Counted from the stretch's first letter, positions 35,913 through 44,872 are shown. The stretch: 64,000 bases of DNA from Bacillus thuringiensis (GCF_014932895.1 NZ_JACYOF010000002.1:372001-436000); one strand, 5' to 3'. Numbers and translations: made by a program. Notes: generated by a model not told the origin, from the letters alone.

Positions 35913-36230
35913 TTATTGTTTCCAAACGATAATTAAAGTTCGATTTATTATAAATACCATTATAAGAATAATAGCTATGATTGTTTGATCAACGACATAA
36001 AGAGCAACCGAGGTAACTCCAAACAATATAATTTCCAACATAAACCTATATGGTTCTGGCAATCTTAATAATGCTTTAGGTGCAATAAATATCCCCCATA
36101 GTAAGCCAATACCAAAAATAAATTTTACAAATACATCTCCCTCTGATTGAAAGCCCCAATAACATAGTGATGCAAGAGCACATAATTCTAGAAAAAAGCG
36201 AATCACTAAATTTACATGTTTTATAAACAT
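35913..36230 (-). CDS. YrdB family membrane protein (DUF2568)
   Basis: The 105-residue protein has four membrane helices and DUF2568 features: an N-terminal LVIRFFLELCALASLCYWGF and FGIGLLWGIFIAPKA. Function unknown. Its start codon directly touches bcr1 copy 3. The sequence on the far side of the element, GGGGTGTTA then TTTAT, would put AAAGGGGTG 8 bases before the ATG if bcr1 were removed. The gene has thus been cut off from its ribosome binding site and may be poorly translated. Confidence 0.75.
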   Translation of the reverse strand: MFIKHVNLVIRFFLELCALASLCYWGFQSEGDVFVKFIFGIGLLWGIFIAPKALLRLPEPYRFMLEIILFGVTSVALYVVDQTIIAIILIMVFIINRTLIIVWKQ

Positions 36231-36389
36231 ATAAAGTGAAACTTTAATCAGTGGGGGTTTTCTTCATCCCTCACTGATTATCAGCCCGCACCAATCGGGC
36301 TTTTACGGGCAGTTGATCCCCCACCTAACTTCTTTGCTTTCGCTGAAATTTGAGGTAGGGGTCTTACTGCCCACAAATAGCGGGATAAA
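36231..36389 (+). repeat. bcr1-type repeat, copy 3
   Basis: A well-conserved copy with the same ends, ATAAAGTGAAAC to GCGGGATAAA, flanked by ATAAA on both sides. It sits exactly between the ribosome binding site and the start codon of the yrdB-like gene. Confidence 0.88.
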
Positions 36390-36605
36390 TAACACCCCTT
36401 TGAAAAACATGTTTAGAATTCTATAAAAACAATATTATGCATCCTTTATTTGAAGTTGATACGTGCCCATTCATTGCATGTAAAAAACACTTATACAACT
36501 TGTTCATACTATTCAGTTACCTTTCTTAGATTCGAAAACGTGATCTTGACGGATAATGAATGAAAACAAATACTTAATGATAATGATACATATGCCTATA
36601 AGTCC
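36390..36605. other. Intergenic region after bcr1 copy 3
   Basis: It contains the displaced upstream region of the yrdB-like gene, including AAAGGGGTG on the minus strand. A partial Fur-like half site TGATAATGATA (~36579) is seen without a second half. No gene is recognised. Confidence 0.3.
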
Positions 36606-36662
36606 AAAGTAAAGAACTCCACAGTTTACGTTTCACACGTTACCGCGGAGTTCTTTACTTTA
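36606..36662 (-). terminator. Strong hairpin downstream of the 192-residue gene
   Basis: AAAGTAAAGAACTCC pairs with GGAGTTCTTTACTT around a ~25-base loop. It lies 40 bases beyond the stop codon. Confidence 0.65.
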
Positions 36663-36701
36663 TTAATAGCCAACGTTCCATAATTAGAATGCAATTCATA
36701 T

Positions 36702-37280
36702 TTAGCCTAATTCCCTTATAAATTTCCTACCACTCTTTCTCCCTCTTCTCGTACTGAAAGCTTTTCCTTCCCGAAATAACAAATTTACTAAAGCACAAAC
36801 TAAAATAATTGGCACACTCGCTTTATATAAATCAGTAAAACTCATCGCCATCTGATTCTGAGCATAATGATTCACATCATTTGAAAATACGAGTATTTCT
36901 TTCTTTATTTCCTCTTCTTGTTTTTCAATCTCTTTTATTACTTGACTCGTAACTTCTTCTCTTTTTATATCTCTATATTCTACTGGAACTCCACTTAATA
37001 CTTCGTTCACTTTTTGGTGAATTAATTCATCCTTTTTCTCTTTACTTAACCCCATCAATGTTTCATTTTGTTTCTTTTCTACATTCGCTTCTATACTTTG
37101 CTTCTCTATTTTTTCTTTTGTTACTTGTAATATCTTCGCCTGCTGAGCACTACCTACATGAATATTACGTACTTTTTCCTCTGCATAACGATATACATTC
37201 TCTTTATTTACAGTTAAATTGCGGGTTAAGTTAGATACAAATATTGCGACCGCTAATACAATTCCTACTTGCCGTAACAT
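36702..37280 (-). CDS. Membrane-anchored coiled-coil protein, 192 residues (hypothetical)
   Basis: There is an N-terminal membrane helix (VGIVLAVAIFVSNL), a long charged, Lys/Glu-rich region (~35-140) likely to form coiled coil, and a second hydrophobic segment (ASVPIILVCALVNLLF) before a basic tail STRRGRKSGRKFIRELG. I do not recognise the family. It lies 50 bases downstream of the broken PPK2 gene on the same strand. Confidence 0.6.
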   Translation of the reverse strand: MLRQVGIVLAVAIFVSNLTRNLTVNKENVYRYAEEKVRNIHVGSAQQAKILQVTKEKIEKQSIEANVEKKQNETLMGLSKEKKDELIHQKVNEVLSGVPVEYRDIKREEVTSQVIKEIEKQEEEIKKEILVFSNDVNHYAQNQMAMSFTDLYKASVPIILVCALVNLLFREGKAFSTRRGRKSGRKFIRELG

Positions 37281-37329
37281 CGAGACAACACTTTGGGAAG
37301 CAGTTAATAATTCTCCTTCAAACTTTGCA

Positions 37330-38102
37330 CTATTTTATAACTACATCTTGATTAGTTTCAAAGTCCTCTGTCTTACCTTCTTTTATTTCATAATAATAAG
37401 AAGGTAATCCTATACCATGCTCTAAGAAATATTCCTCAATTAATGAAATAATTACTTTCAATGTTTGCAAACGTGCGTATAATTTATCATTACTCGCGAT
37501 AATTTGCCATTTAGCATTTGGCTTATTTGTTTTTTCAAACATTTCTTCCATCGCTTCGACATAATCATCCCACTTTTCACGATTACGCCAATCTTCGTCT
37601 GTAATTTTCCATTTCTTCAAAGGATTTTTCTCTCTATCTTTAAACCTCTTTAACTGTTCATCTTTACTAATATGATAGAAGAACTTCCCTATTATGTAAT
37701 GGTCATCTGTTAATAGTTTTTCAAAATCATTAATCTCATCATATGCTCTCTTCCACTCTTCCTTTGTAGCAAAACCTTCAACACGTTCAACTAACACACG
37801 GCCGTACCATGAACGATCAAAAATAGTAATTTGCCCATACTGAGGAATTTCCCTCCAGAAGCGTTGCAAATAACGGTAACGTTTTTCATGAGGTGCAGGT
37901 GCTCCGTCACCCGCTTAATCGCTCCCCCTTTACCTGCCGCATCCCAACCTTCCATAACGAGCATAACCGCAATTTTTTCTTCTTTTAAAATTTGCTGCAG
38001 CGCTAATAAACGTCTTTGGTATTTTTCGAGTTTCTTATTGTACTTCGATTTCGATTCAATTTTTTTCGTTAAATCCACTTTAGCAAGATGTCCATTTTCC
38101 AT
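37330..38102 (-). pseudogene. Polyphosphate kinase 2 (PPK2) family gene with an internal deletion
   Basis: The N-terminal part (from 38102) has the Walker A motif GWDAAGKGGAIKRVTEHL. The C-terminal part is in a different frame and has RFWREIPQYGQITIFDRSWYGR and VERVEGFATKEEW. At ~37894-37905 the text jumps from EHL directly to APHEKRYRYLQRFW in another frame. Both sides share GCACCTG, so a deletion of ~40 nt between short direct repeats (lost segment roughly DPRG...SAP) explains the break. PPK2 enzymes phosphorylate nucleotides with polyphosphate. The protein here should be non-functional. Confidence 0.85.
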
Positions 38103-38167
38103 AAAACACCCCCCTTGTTGTATGACAATACTATTTTAACATACGTTTGGTAATTTTTTCATATTAT

Positions 38168-38201
38168 AAAAAACTGTGTTGAAAAACCTCTACACAGTTT
38201 C
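38168..38201 (-). terminator. Hairpin at the end of the 38.2-38.35 kb pseudogene
   Basis: AAACTGTGT / ACACAGTTT stem overlapping the stop codon of the gene fragment at 38190-38352; A-rich on the plus strand, giving T on the minus strand. Confidence 0.6.
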
Positions 38202-38352
38202 TTTCTCTAATTTTACATCTACCTCGATATTCTCTGTTCTATTCCTCACAGCTTTCATAAAGAAAATAGCAATTAAATAACTGTAATAACCGTACCCACA
38301 ATATAAGATATGTTTAGTGGAATATTAAAACCGATTTTCGCATTGTAAATAT
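38190..38352 (-). pseudogene. Frameshifted small membrane protein gene
   Basis: Reading the minus strand gives NAKIGFNIPLNISYIVGTVI, then a frame change into YLIAIFFMKAVRNRTENIEV, ending KLEKETV-stop. Together they make a plausible membrane protein tail, but no single frame covers it and no start is found. The family is not recognised. It lies between the broken PPK2 gene and the small ORF at 38379. Confidence 0.4.
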
Positions 38353-38378
38353 AAAACAGACACTATTTTACAATCGAA

Positions 38379-38525
38379 TTATTGACGGGATCCCCCTTCT
38401 GGTAAAAAATAAGAAAATACTGTAAAACCAATGATTACTATTGAAAACAATGTAATTACAACTCCTATTGGTATTGTAATAACACTAAGTATAAGCGTAA
38501 CAAATAATATAATGATTCCTAACAC
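38379..38525 (-). CDS. Small membrane protein, 48 residues (hypothetical)
   Basis: A GTG start with AAGG four bases upstream opens an ORF with two hydrophobic stretches (LGIIILFVTLILSVITIPIG and VVITLFSIVIIGFTVFSYFL) and the end PEGGSRQ. No family recognised. It precedes the frameshifted fragment at 38190-38352 and may have been its operon partner. Confidence 0.5.
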   Translation of the reverse strand: MLGIIILFVTLILSVITIPIGVVITLFSIVIIGFTVFSYFLPEGGSRQ

Positions 38526-38609
38526 TCAACCTTACATTATATGGTATATCCTCTTATAAAGAGAAGATAATAACAAATAAATCCATTACAGAATGGGAGT
38601 TCTCAAAAG

Positions 38610-39074
38610 ATGAAACGAATACTATTCTCTCTCTTTTTATGTATCTTTATAGTACTACCAATGCAAGCTAGTGCTTACACATTTCAGTCGCTACCAATTG
38701 CGTCAAAGTCTAAACAATGGTATATCGAAATTGATAAATCTCATAACTCAAACAAACAAGCAATCCAGCCAAAACAAGGTGTATATGATACGTATAGTTT
38801 ATTCGTAAAAAACATCGGTAATGATGTATCAAATGTATCTGTGGAAATACTTGATAACAATCCTACATCCAAAGCTACCTTTAAACCTACTACATCTGAT
38901 GTAAACATTTCTAAAAGTCATACAAGCTTTGACTACATGGTATTTCCATTAGACTTTAATAGCCATAATTTTAAAGTCGTTATTACTTGGGAAGAAAAGA
39001 ATTTCTCTTATAGCGGTCATCCGGTAAATGAGGGTAAGAAAATGAAACAAACATTTGTATTTAATGAAGACTAA
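38610..39074 (+). CDS. Secreted hypothetical protein, 154 residues
   Basis: A typical signal peptide (MKRILFSLFLCIFIVLPMQA) ends near ASAYTF. The mature part is beta-rich (YDTYSLFVKNIGNDVSNVSV, DYMVFPLDFNSHNFKVVITW), like an Ig-like or CARDB-like fold, but this is only a pattern. It has GGGAG upstream of the ATG and a small terminator after it. Confidence 0.7.
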   Translation: MKRILFSLFLCIFIVLPMQASAYTFQSLPIASKSKQWYIEIDKSHNSNKQAIQPKQGVYDTYSLFVKNIGNDVSNVSVEILDNNPTSKATFKPTTSDVNISKSHTSFDYMVFPLDFNSHNFKVVITWEEKNFSYSGHPVNEGKKMKQTFVFNED

Positions 39075-39096
39075 GCCTTGTTTTATGGCTTAGTCT
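39070..39096 (+). terminator. Terminator of the 154-residue secreted protein gene
   Basis: CTAAGCC / GGCTTAG stem followed by TCTTTG; it overlaps the stop codon. Confidence 0.6.
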
Positions 39097-39392
39097 TTGT
39101 TTATGAAACCAGATTGGATCACTTCCGTCACTCCGTTTACAATTTCTATTTTTGTCACTAACTTACAAATAACTATTTCCCAAATATGTACAGAAGACTC
39201 TTCATTAGAAAGATGCTTCAGTAATATGAGTCGTTCATACTCTATTTCATTATCAACAGGAGTCACAATATATACAGTGGAATTCTTCGCATCAAATACC
39301 TGTTCTTGTACAACATATACGCCTTCTAATTCCGATACTAAAAAAATCGTTGAGGTAATATACAACCATATAAATAAGATGACTCCTTTCAT
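39090..39392 (-). CDS. Hypothetical exported protein, 100 residues
   Basis: There is an N-terminal hydrophobic signal (GVILFIWLYITSTIFLVS) followed by a small domain (EGVYVVQEQVFDAKNSTVYIV). No Cys-based lipobox. No recognised family. It starts 14 bases after the MFS stop on the same strand, so it may be co-transcribed with that gene. Confidence 0.6.
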   Translation of the reverse strand: MKGVILFIWLYITSTIFLVSELEGVYVVQEQVFDAKNSTVYIVTPVDNEIEYERLILLKHLSNEESSVHIWEIVICKLVTKIEIVNGVTEVIQSGFINKD

Positions 39393-39406
39393 TTTAATCC
39401 AAATTA

Positions 39407-40669
39407 TTAATTAAACTTACGAATACTTGGAACAGATACCGCAATTGCAATTGTAAAGATTACTAATAGTGCTAGCATTAGTATAGTTACCTCTCCGCCT
39501 ATTACATTCGCTAACCAACCAACAACTACATACCCTAGTGGCAATAATGCAAATGACCCTAACATATCTAGACTTGCTACTCTTCCGAAAGCTTCTTCCG
39601 GTACGAGCTCTTGTAAACTCGTTTCCCAAATAAGACCAAATACCATCATACCAAATCCTTCAATTGCCATTAATCCAATTAAACCAGGTGCCCAAGCAAT
39701 AAACAGCATTATTAAAAGCGCACAACCACTTATTAAAACACCACCATATGCAAGTAACCCTCTCTTGTGCCACCGCTCCTTCCCACCAAAAATAAGCGCG
39801 GCAATTACAGCTCCAACACCAGAAGATGCCATTCCTAATCCATACACGTATGCTTCAAAATGATGATGAACATTAAATAACCATGGAATTAATACGACGA
39901 TAATGCCGGCATAACAAATATTCACGAAAGAAAAAACTAAAATTGTAATCCACAGCCATGGATGACTTTTTAGAACTAAAACGCCCTCCATAAAATCTTT
40001 TTTGTAATCGACCTTATTCCTTTTAATCGATTTTACTTTTTTGAACTTAATTTCTTTTAAAAATAATAAACATATAAATGATAATAAGTACGTTGCTGCA
40101 TCTAGCCCAAATCCAATTCCCGCAGATGTAACTGAAACGATTAATCCACCAAGTGCTGGTCCTATTAACCGTATGCCTTGATTACTCATTTGTGTGAGTG
40201 CATTAGCTGCATTACGAATTTCAGGTACGAATACTTTCGCCCTCACAGCAGAATATGCTGGCTGGAATATCCCTTCCATAAGTCCATATAATGCAACGAG
40301 GACATATAAAAGTGTAATCGTTAACAAATCCATAAATATAAGCGATGCAAGTAATAGCATTAATATACAGCGGATTATATCTGTAAATAACATTAATTTT
40401 ACTCGGTCAATTCGATCTACAACTAACCCTGCAAACGGTAAAGCAAGAATATTAGGTAGCATATACATTGCCATCGTCATCCCCATTACAACTGTCGAAC
40501 CAGTTAATGAGTAAACAACGACTGGCAAAATCACCATTGTTATAGAGCTCCCTAATGTTGAAAGCAATTGTCCAATCCACAAAAACTTAAAATGCCGTGA
40601 CACTTTAACTGGCAACAGTAATTTACCAACATACCCCAAACCTTTTTCTGTTTGTATTTCCCTTTGCAT
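39407..40669 (-). CDS. MFS transporter (MFS_3, EntS/macrolide-efflux type)
   Basis: The 420-residue protein has 12 helices. FKFLWIGQLLSTLGSSITMV at the N-terminus, GLVVDRIDRVKLMLFTDIIR and RAKVFVPEIRNAANALTQM are typical of the MFS_3 group, which includes macrolide and siderophore exporters. Substrate unknown. The ATG follows a GAGGAG-type site. Confidence 0.85.
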   Translation of the reverse strand: MQREIQTEKGLGYVGKLLLPVKVSRHFKFLWIGQLLSTLGSSITMVILPVVVYSLTGSTVVMGMTMAMYMLPNILALPFAGLVVDRIDRVKLMLFTDIIRCILMLLLASLIFMDLLTITLLYVLVALYGLMEGIFQPAYSAVRAKVFVPEIRNAANALTQMSNQGIRLIGPALGGLIVSVTSAGIGFGLDAATYLLSFICLLFLKEIKFKKVKSIKRNKVDYKKDFMEGVLVLKSHPWLWITILVFSFVNICYAGIIVVLIPWLFNVHHHFEAYVYGLGMASSGVGAVIAALIFGGKERWHKRGLLAYGGVLISGCALLIMLFIAWAPGLIGLMAIEGFGMMVFGLIWETSLQELVPEEAFGRVASLDMLGSFALLPLGYVVVGWLANVIGGEVTILMLALLVIFTIAIAVSVPSIRKFN

Positions 40670-40890
40670 TTTTCTCTCCTCTTTTCCGATAACCGTAATA
40701 CCTAAATAAAATTCAGAAAATTAAAACTATTACACTTTTAATTATATACGAAATGATTCATGTTAGGATAAAACTACCAAAAAATTCAAGAGTATAATTC
40801 AACGTAATAATAATATATTGCAAATGAAATCTCCCAATCTGTTAAATTATCCAGAAAGTATACACATATCGAGTTAACAATTATTCATTT

Positions 40891-40921
40891 AAAAAAGCTT
40901 GGAAATCTCTCCAAGCTTTTC
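40891..40921 (-). terminator. Terminator of the yndJ-like gene
   Basis: AAAAAGCTTGG / CCAAGCTTTT hairpin next to the stop codon. Confidence 0.88.
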
Positions 40922-42547
40922 TTATTTCTTCTCAATTCTGTTAATCTTATAATGAATATGTAAAAACTCCATTCCGAATAGCCACATTTTATGTTGAGCT
41001 GTTAAAGTGTGATCAGCGCTCTCTTTAATGATAAAAGTCTCTGCTAACGGTAATCGCATTGTTAAAAAACGGGTATGTAAATATATACCCTCATCTCCCT
41101 TACCGTTTTCTCTTAACTTACTAGTAATGATTAAATCATGATTATCATTGTATAATTTCAAAATACCAGTCATATTCGAATATGGTAAAGGTAATGCGAT
41201 ATTCATGTATGTCTCATTCTCATACGTATGTTTTGAGTAAAGAGCTACAAAAATAGATTCTCCTGCTTCATTTTTTCTTAGCCAAGCCCTTACGTTTTTT
41301 CTTCCATCAAGCCCATCTATTACACCAACGATAGAGCCATGCATCGTTTCGTACTTTCCTCCCATTCCTAAATGTATTTGTCCCACACGTTTACTTATTT
41401 TTTCATAACAAAATGCCAACGGACGGAACCAACGAGTCCATTTAATATACGATTGTAACTCATACTCTTTTATATTTTCATAAAAACAAATAATGCTTAA
41501 AGGAATCTTCGTCGCATCAAATACCTCACTATGAAAATCATTCATTTTATCAACTAAACCTTTGTATTTCTTACTATCTATTAAATTTCTGTTATGTAAA
41601 AATGCTTCACCAACTGTCGCATTTCCTCTTAATTGACTCATTGGTTTCCCGTAATATCTATAATTCGGAGCACTCTTTTCAATCATCCAGCCGACAAATG
41701 CTGGTAACGCTACTCCAATTCCATTGATAACACCGTGAATCCAAACCATTTGAGCAATTGTAATTGTCATTACATGTTTCAAATTCCCATATGAATATAT
41801 AAGTGAAAACATAATTGTTACCATGAGTGTACTAGACGATATGATCAGGAGAACTTTTGCACTGATAGCATTAAATTTCGTGCGCCAAATATAAATCCCA
41901 TAACCATAAATAGCGCATAAATATAGGCACACTGCAAAAAATTCAAATATCCTTGAGTACGTAATTCCTATTGCAACTGTCATGGGTGAAATGACGATGA
42001 TAAACATAATAGCATCATATACTTTACTTCTCTTTTCTCTTTTTCTCCCAATTAAACCAGCTGATAACGGCAATAGAAATGCCGAATAATGAAAGTGTGC
42101 AGCGGTAAGCAAAACAATGTCAGAACTAAAGTGCATAATGGAGAGTTTTGCTACAGAAGCAAAAAACCAAAAACCACCTAAAAACAAATACATAAACGCA
42201 CTATCGATAGCCGTCTCTTCTAACGGTTTCCATCCTCTTTCTAATAATCTACTTAAACCAAATGACGCAACGATTCCTGTATATATAAACCAAAGTAGCG
42301 CAAAGAAAAAGTGATTTGTTACAAAAGCTAGCATCGCGCTAACCGCTGCGATTGGATATAAAAACGATACGAATTTATAAAATAATAAATATGATCCATT
42401 TCTTGTTCCTTTATCAATAATACAAAAAGACATCGGTATAAATAACAAAATAGATAATAATATAATTGCTTCAACAGGATTTACATTCGACCACTTACAT
42501 ATTAGAAAAATAATATAACAAGCAAGTCCAAAGATTATATTTTTCAT
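40922..42547 (-). CDS. yndJ: YndJ family membrane protein
   Basis: The 541-residue protein has ~9-10 membrane helices in residues 1-290. A C-terminal soluble part of ~240 residues follows (SAPNYRYYGKPMSQLRGNAT, ATKIPLSIICFYENIKEYEL, KIDLG-free beta-rich end). The layout and length match B. subtilis YndJ, of unknown function. It follows a broken SRPBCC gene by a few bases, in the same arrangement as B. subtilis ynd genes. Confidence 0.82.
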   Translation of the reverse strand: MKNIIFGLACYIIFLICKWSNVNPVEAIILLSILLFIPMSFCIIDKGTRNGSYLLFYKFVSFLYPIAAVSAMLAFVTNHFFFALLWFIYTGIVASFGLSRLLERGWKPLEETAIDSAFMYLFLGGFWFFASVAKLSIMHFSSDIVLLTAAHFHYSAFLLPLSAGLIGRKREKRSKVYDAIMFIIVISPMTVAIGITYSRIFEFFAVCLYLCAIYGYGIYIWRTKFNAISAKVLLIISSSTLMVTIMFSLIYSYGNLKHVMTITIAQMVWIHGVINGIGVALPAFVGWMIEKSAPNYRYYGKPMSQLRGNATVGEAFLHNRNLIDSKKYKGLVDKMNDFHSEVFDATKIPLSIICFYENIKEYELQSYIKWTRWFRPLAFCYEKISKRVGQIHLGMGGKYETMHGSIVGVIDGLDGRKNVRAWLRKNEAGESIFVALYSKHTYENETYMNIALPLPYSNMTGILKLYNDNHDLIITSKLRENGKGDEGIYLHTRFLTMRLPLAETFIIKESADHTLTAQHKMWLFGMEFLHIHYKINRIEKK

Positions 42548-42552
42548 ATTAT

Positions 42553-42846
42553 TTATTCCCTTTCCACAAATGTTCCTCTATATGAAAATAAAGAAGAAAT
42601 CCGTTCACCAGTTTCTTTTCTTAATTCACCTATCGATTCCCCTTCTCCGGCTATTTCAAGTCCAAGATCGATCTTTGTTTTATATAAAAACTTCTGCGGT
42701 TCTCCCTCTTTCTTCTCTAAATAAGAAATTTCAGTAAAACGGGCATCCCACTCTGTATGTAGGCCTGGTTCTTATGTATATTCCCATAATTTCTCCATTG
42801 TTGTTTTCATCTCTGTCGCAACATAAATAGGTCTTTTCCTTTTCAT
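42553..42846 (-). pseudogene. SRPBCC-like gene with nonsense codon and shortened end
   Basis: Good ribosome binding site GGAGGTGG and ATG at 42846. The frame reads MKRKRPIYVATEMKTTMEKL WEYT, then TAA at 42774-42772, then EPGLHTEWDARFTEISYLEK and further to GTFVERE-stop. A CAA to TAA change would explain the break. The C-terminal half of the SRPBCC fold is also missing. It normally pairs with YndJ. Confidence 0.75.
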
Positions 42847-42961
42847 GCTTCCACCTCCTATACTCTATATTTTTAATGTACATGTAATAAATTTATTTTG
42901 CTATATTTTTCACAAACTTTTTTTCTGAAAAGAAATAATTTTGAAAATATATACAAAACAC

Positions 42962-42990
42962 TTGATTCCCTGAAAAATTTAAATTATTAT
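42962..42990 (+). promoter_or_regulatory. Promoter of the lysC leader
   Basis: TTGATT (42962-42967), 17 bases, TATTAT (42985-42990), about 45 bases ahead of the riboswitch. Confidence 0.65.
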
Positions 42991-43034
42991 AAAACAAATG
43001 TTACCAACAACTTCATAATTCAAACACTCTCGCC

Positions 43035-43222
43035 TAAAACGTGAGATAGAGGTTGCAATACTTATGAGTATTCTAATGGAGACACAGAGATGTCTATGAA
43101 ATTAGATGAAAGGAAGTGTTGCCGAAATTGATAAATTTCTCTGCATTTATCAATTGGGGCTGTTTTCGAATAGAAACAGAACTGTCATATGTACAGACGT
43201 GTACGTATGAAGAGCTATCTAC
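43035..43222 (+). promoter_or_regulatory. Lysine riboswitch (L-box) aptamer
   Basis: The conserved core is present: GTGAGATAGAGGTTGCAATA, GAGTATT, GAAAGGAAGTGTTGCCGAAA, TTGGGGCTG and ACTGTCATATGTACAGAC, closed by CTATCTAC. It binds lysine and switches the following terminator on, lowering lysC expression. Confidence 0.9.
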
Positions 43223-43227
43223 AAAAA

Positions 43228-43262
43228 AGAGATATCATTTTTTATGATATTCCTTTTTTGGC
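43228..43262 (+). terminator. Riboswitch-controlled terminator of lysC
   Basis: AGATATCAT / ATGATATT hairpin followed by CCTTTTTT just after the aptamer. Confidence 0.75.
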
Positions 43263-43306
43263 GGTTTTTTTATTAGCTCCGTTTTCTGTTTCCCTTTTCC
43301 TGTAAC

Positions 43307-43343
43307 AGCACCATCCTCACTTATTTGAGATGGTGTTTTTTGT
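43307..43343 (+). terminator. Second terminator in the lysC leader
   Basis: CACCATCTC-type stem (CACCATC / GATGGTG) followed by TTTTTTG, ~85 bases before lysC. It gives a second stop point. Confidence 0.7.
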
Positions 43344-43427
43344 TTGTCTTTCTGGTAACTACAGGAAGATTGGGATTTATATATGTCCTAATCAATTCTT
43401 AAAAATGGATGAAAGAAGGCATTTGTA

Positions 43428-44657
43428 ATGGAAACAATTGTTCAAAAATTTGGTGGCACTTCTGTCGGAAGCGTCGAACGTATTCAACATGTAGCAAATT
43501 TAATTATTGAAGAATATGAACGAGGTTATAGCGTCGTCTCTGTCGTTTCAGCAATGGGGAAAAGTACGGATGAACTTGTAGCACTTGCTAACGCCATTGC
43601 GGAAAATCCAAGCAGACGTGAAATGGATATGCTTCTATCGACAGGAGAACAAGTAACTATTTCATTATTAACAATGTTACTACAAGCAAAAGGTTATAAC
43701 GCAATTTCATTAACAGGATGGCAAGCTGGTATCACGACAGAATCTGTACATAGTAGTGCACGGATCACTGATATTAATACAGATCGAATTCAGTCTTATC
43801 TTGCGGAAGGTACGATTGTTATCGTAGCTGGTTTCCAAGGAATCAGTGAAGAAAATGAAATTACAACGCTTGGCCGTGGTGGTTCTGATACGACAGCTGT
43901 TGCATTAGCCGCAGCATTAAAAGCGAAAAAATGTGATATTTATACAGATGTGACAGGTGTATATACGACAGACCCACGAGTTGTACAAGATGCTTACAAA
44001 TTAGATGAAATTTCTTATGACGAAATGTTAGAGCTTGCAAATCTCGGTGCTGGTGTATTACATCCACGTGCTGTTGAATTTGCTAAAAATCATAATGTCG
44101 TTTTAGAAGTTCGCTCAAGTATGGAACAAGAAAATGGAACAATTGTAAAAGGAGAATGTAACATGGAACAACAATCAATCGTTAAAGGTATTGCATTTGA
44201 AGATAATATTACACGCGTCACAATTAAAGGATTAGAACAAGGTTCACTTTCAACAGTTTTCTCTACATTAGCAGGGGCACATATTAATGTAGATATTATT
44301 ATTCAAAGTATTACAAATGAAGGAACTGTTCACCTCTCTTTCTCGATTCACTCTAATGATTTAAGAGAGACTTTAGAAGTGTTGGAACAAAATCAAGAAA
44401 CTCTTCACTATGGGTCTGTAGAGCATGAAAATCATTTAGCAAAAGTATCAATTGTAGGATCTGGTATGGTATCTAATCCGGGGGTTGCTGCTAATATGTT
44501 CACTACTTTAAAAGAAGAAGATATTCATATTAAAATGGTAAGTACATCAGAAATTAAAGTGTCTGTCGTTATTGACCGACGTCATTTAGTGACAGGTGTG
44601 GAAGCACTTCATCAATCATTTATGGCGAAAATTGAGCCTTTAGTGCAAATGGGCTAA
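43428..44657 (+). CDS. lysC: Aspartate kinase, lysine-regulated class (with internal beta-subunit start)
   Basis: The 409-residue kinase phosphorylates aspartate for lysine, threonine and methionine synthesis. The N-terminal motif is VQKFGGTSVGSVERIQ, the catalytic region TLGRGGSDTTAVALAAAL, and two ACT domains follow residue ~265. An internal ATG at 44163 has AAAAGGAG in front, so a separate 164-residue beta subunit (MEQQSIVKGIAFEDNIT...) would be made, as in B. subtilis LysC. Expression is set by the lysine riboswitch upstream. Confidence 0.95.
   Translation: METIVQKFGGTSVGSVERIQHVANLIIEEYERGYSVVSVVSAMGKSTDELVALANAIAENPSRREMDMLLSTGEQVTISLLTMLLQAKGYNAISLTGWQAGITTESVHSSARITDINTDRIQSYLAEGTIVIVAGFQGISEENEITTLGRGGSDTTAVALAAALKAKKCDIYTDVTGVYTTDPRVVQDAYKLDEISYDEMLELANLGAGVLHPRAVEFAKNHNVVLEVRSSMEQENGTIVKGECNMEQQSIVKGIAFEDNITRVTIKGLEQGSLSTVFSTLAGAHINVDIIIQSITNEGTVHLSFSIHSNDLRETLEVLEQNQETLHYGSVEHENHLAKVSIVGSGMVSNPGVAANMFTTLKEEDIHIKMVSTSEIKVSVVIDRRHLVTGVEALHQSFMAKIEPLVQMG
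44147..44165 (+). promoter_or_regulatory. Internal ribosome binding site and start for the LysC beta subunit
   Basis: AAAAGGAG (44147-44154) lies 8 bases before the in-frame ATG at 44163, at the catalytic/ACT domain border. Confidence 0.75.
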
Positions 44658-44670
44658 TTTAATGTTTTCA

Positions 44671-44829
44671 ATAAAGTGAAACTTTAATCAGTGGGGGTTT
44701 TGTCCATTCCCCACTGATTATCAGCCCGCACCAATCGGGCTTTTATGGGCAGTTAATCTCCCACCTAACTCCCTCGCATTCGCCAAATTTTGAGGTGGGA
44801 GTCTTACTGCCCACAAATAGCGGGATAAC
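44671..44829 (+). repeat. bcr1-type repeat, copy 4
   Basis: Same start ATAAAGTGAAAC and internal stems; the end is GCGGGATAAC, so the 3' flanking repeat has one mismatch. It sits between the lysC stop and the lysC terminator at 44873. Confidence 0.86.
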
Positions 44830-44872
44830 GCTTACAAATAATCATATTAATCTACTACCTTCCTAATTTAAA

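Noticed and set aside
36570-36595. Fur box-like TGATAATGATA
   Set aside because: Only one half of the usual 7-1-7 site is present and no iron gene is adjacent.
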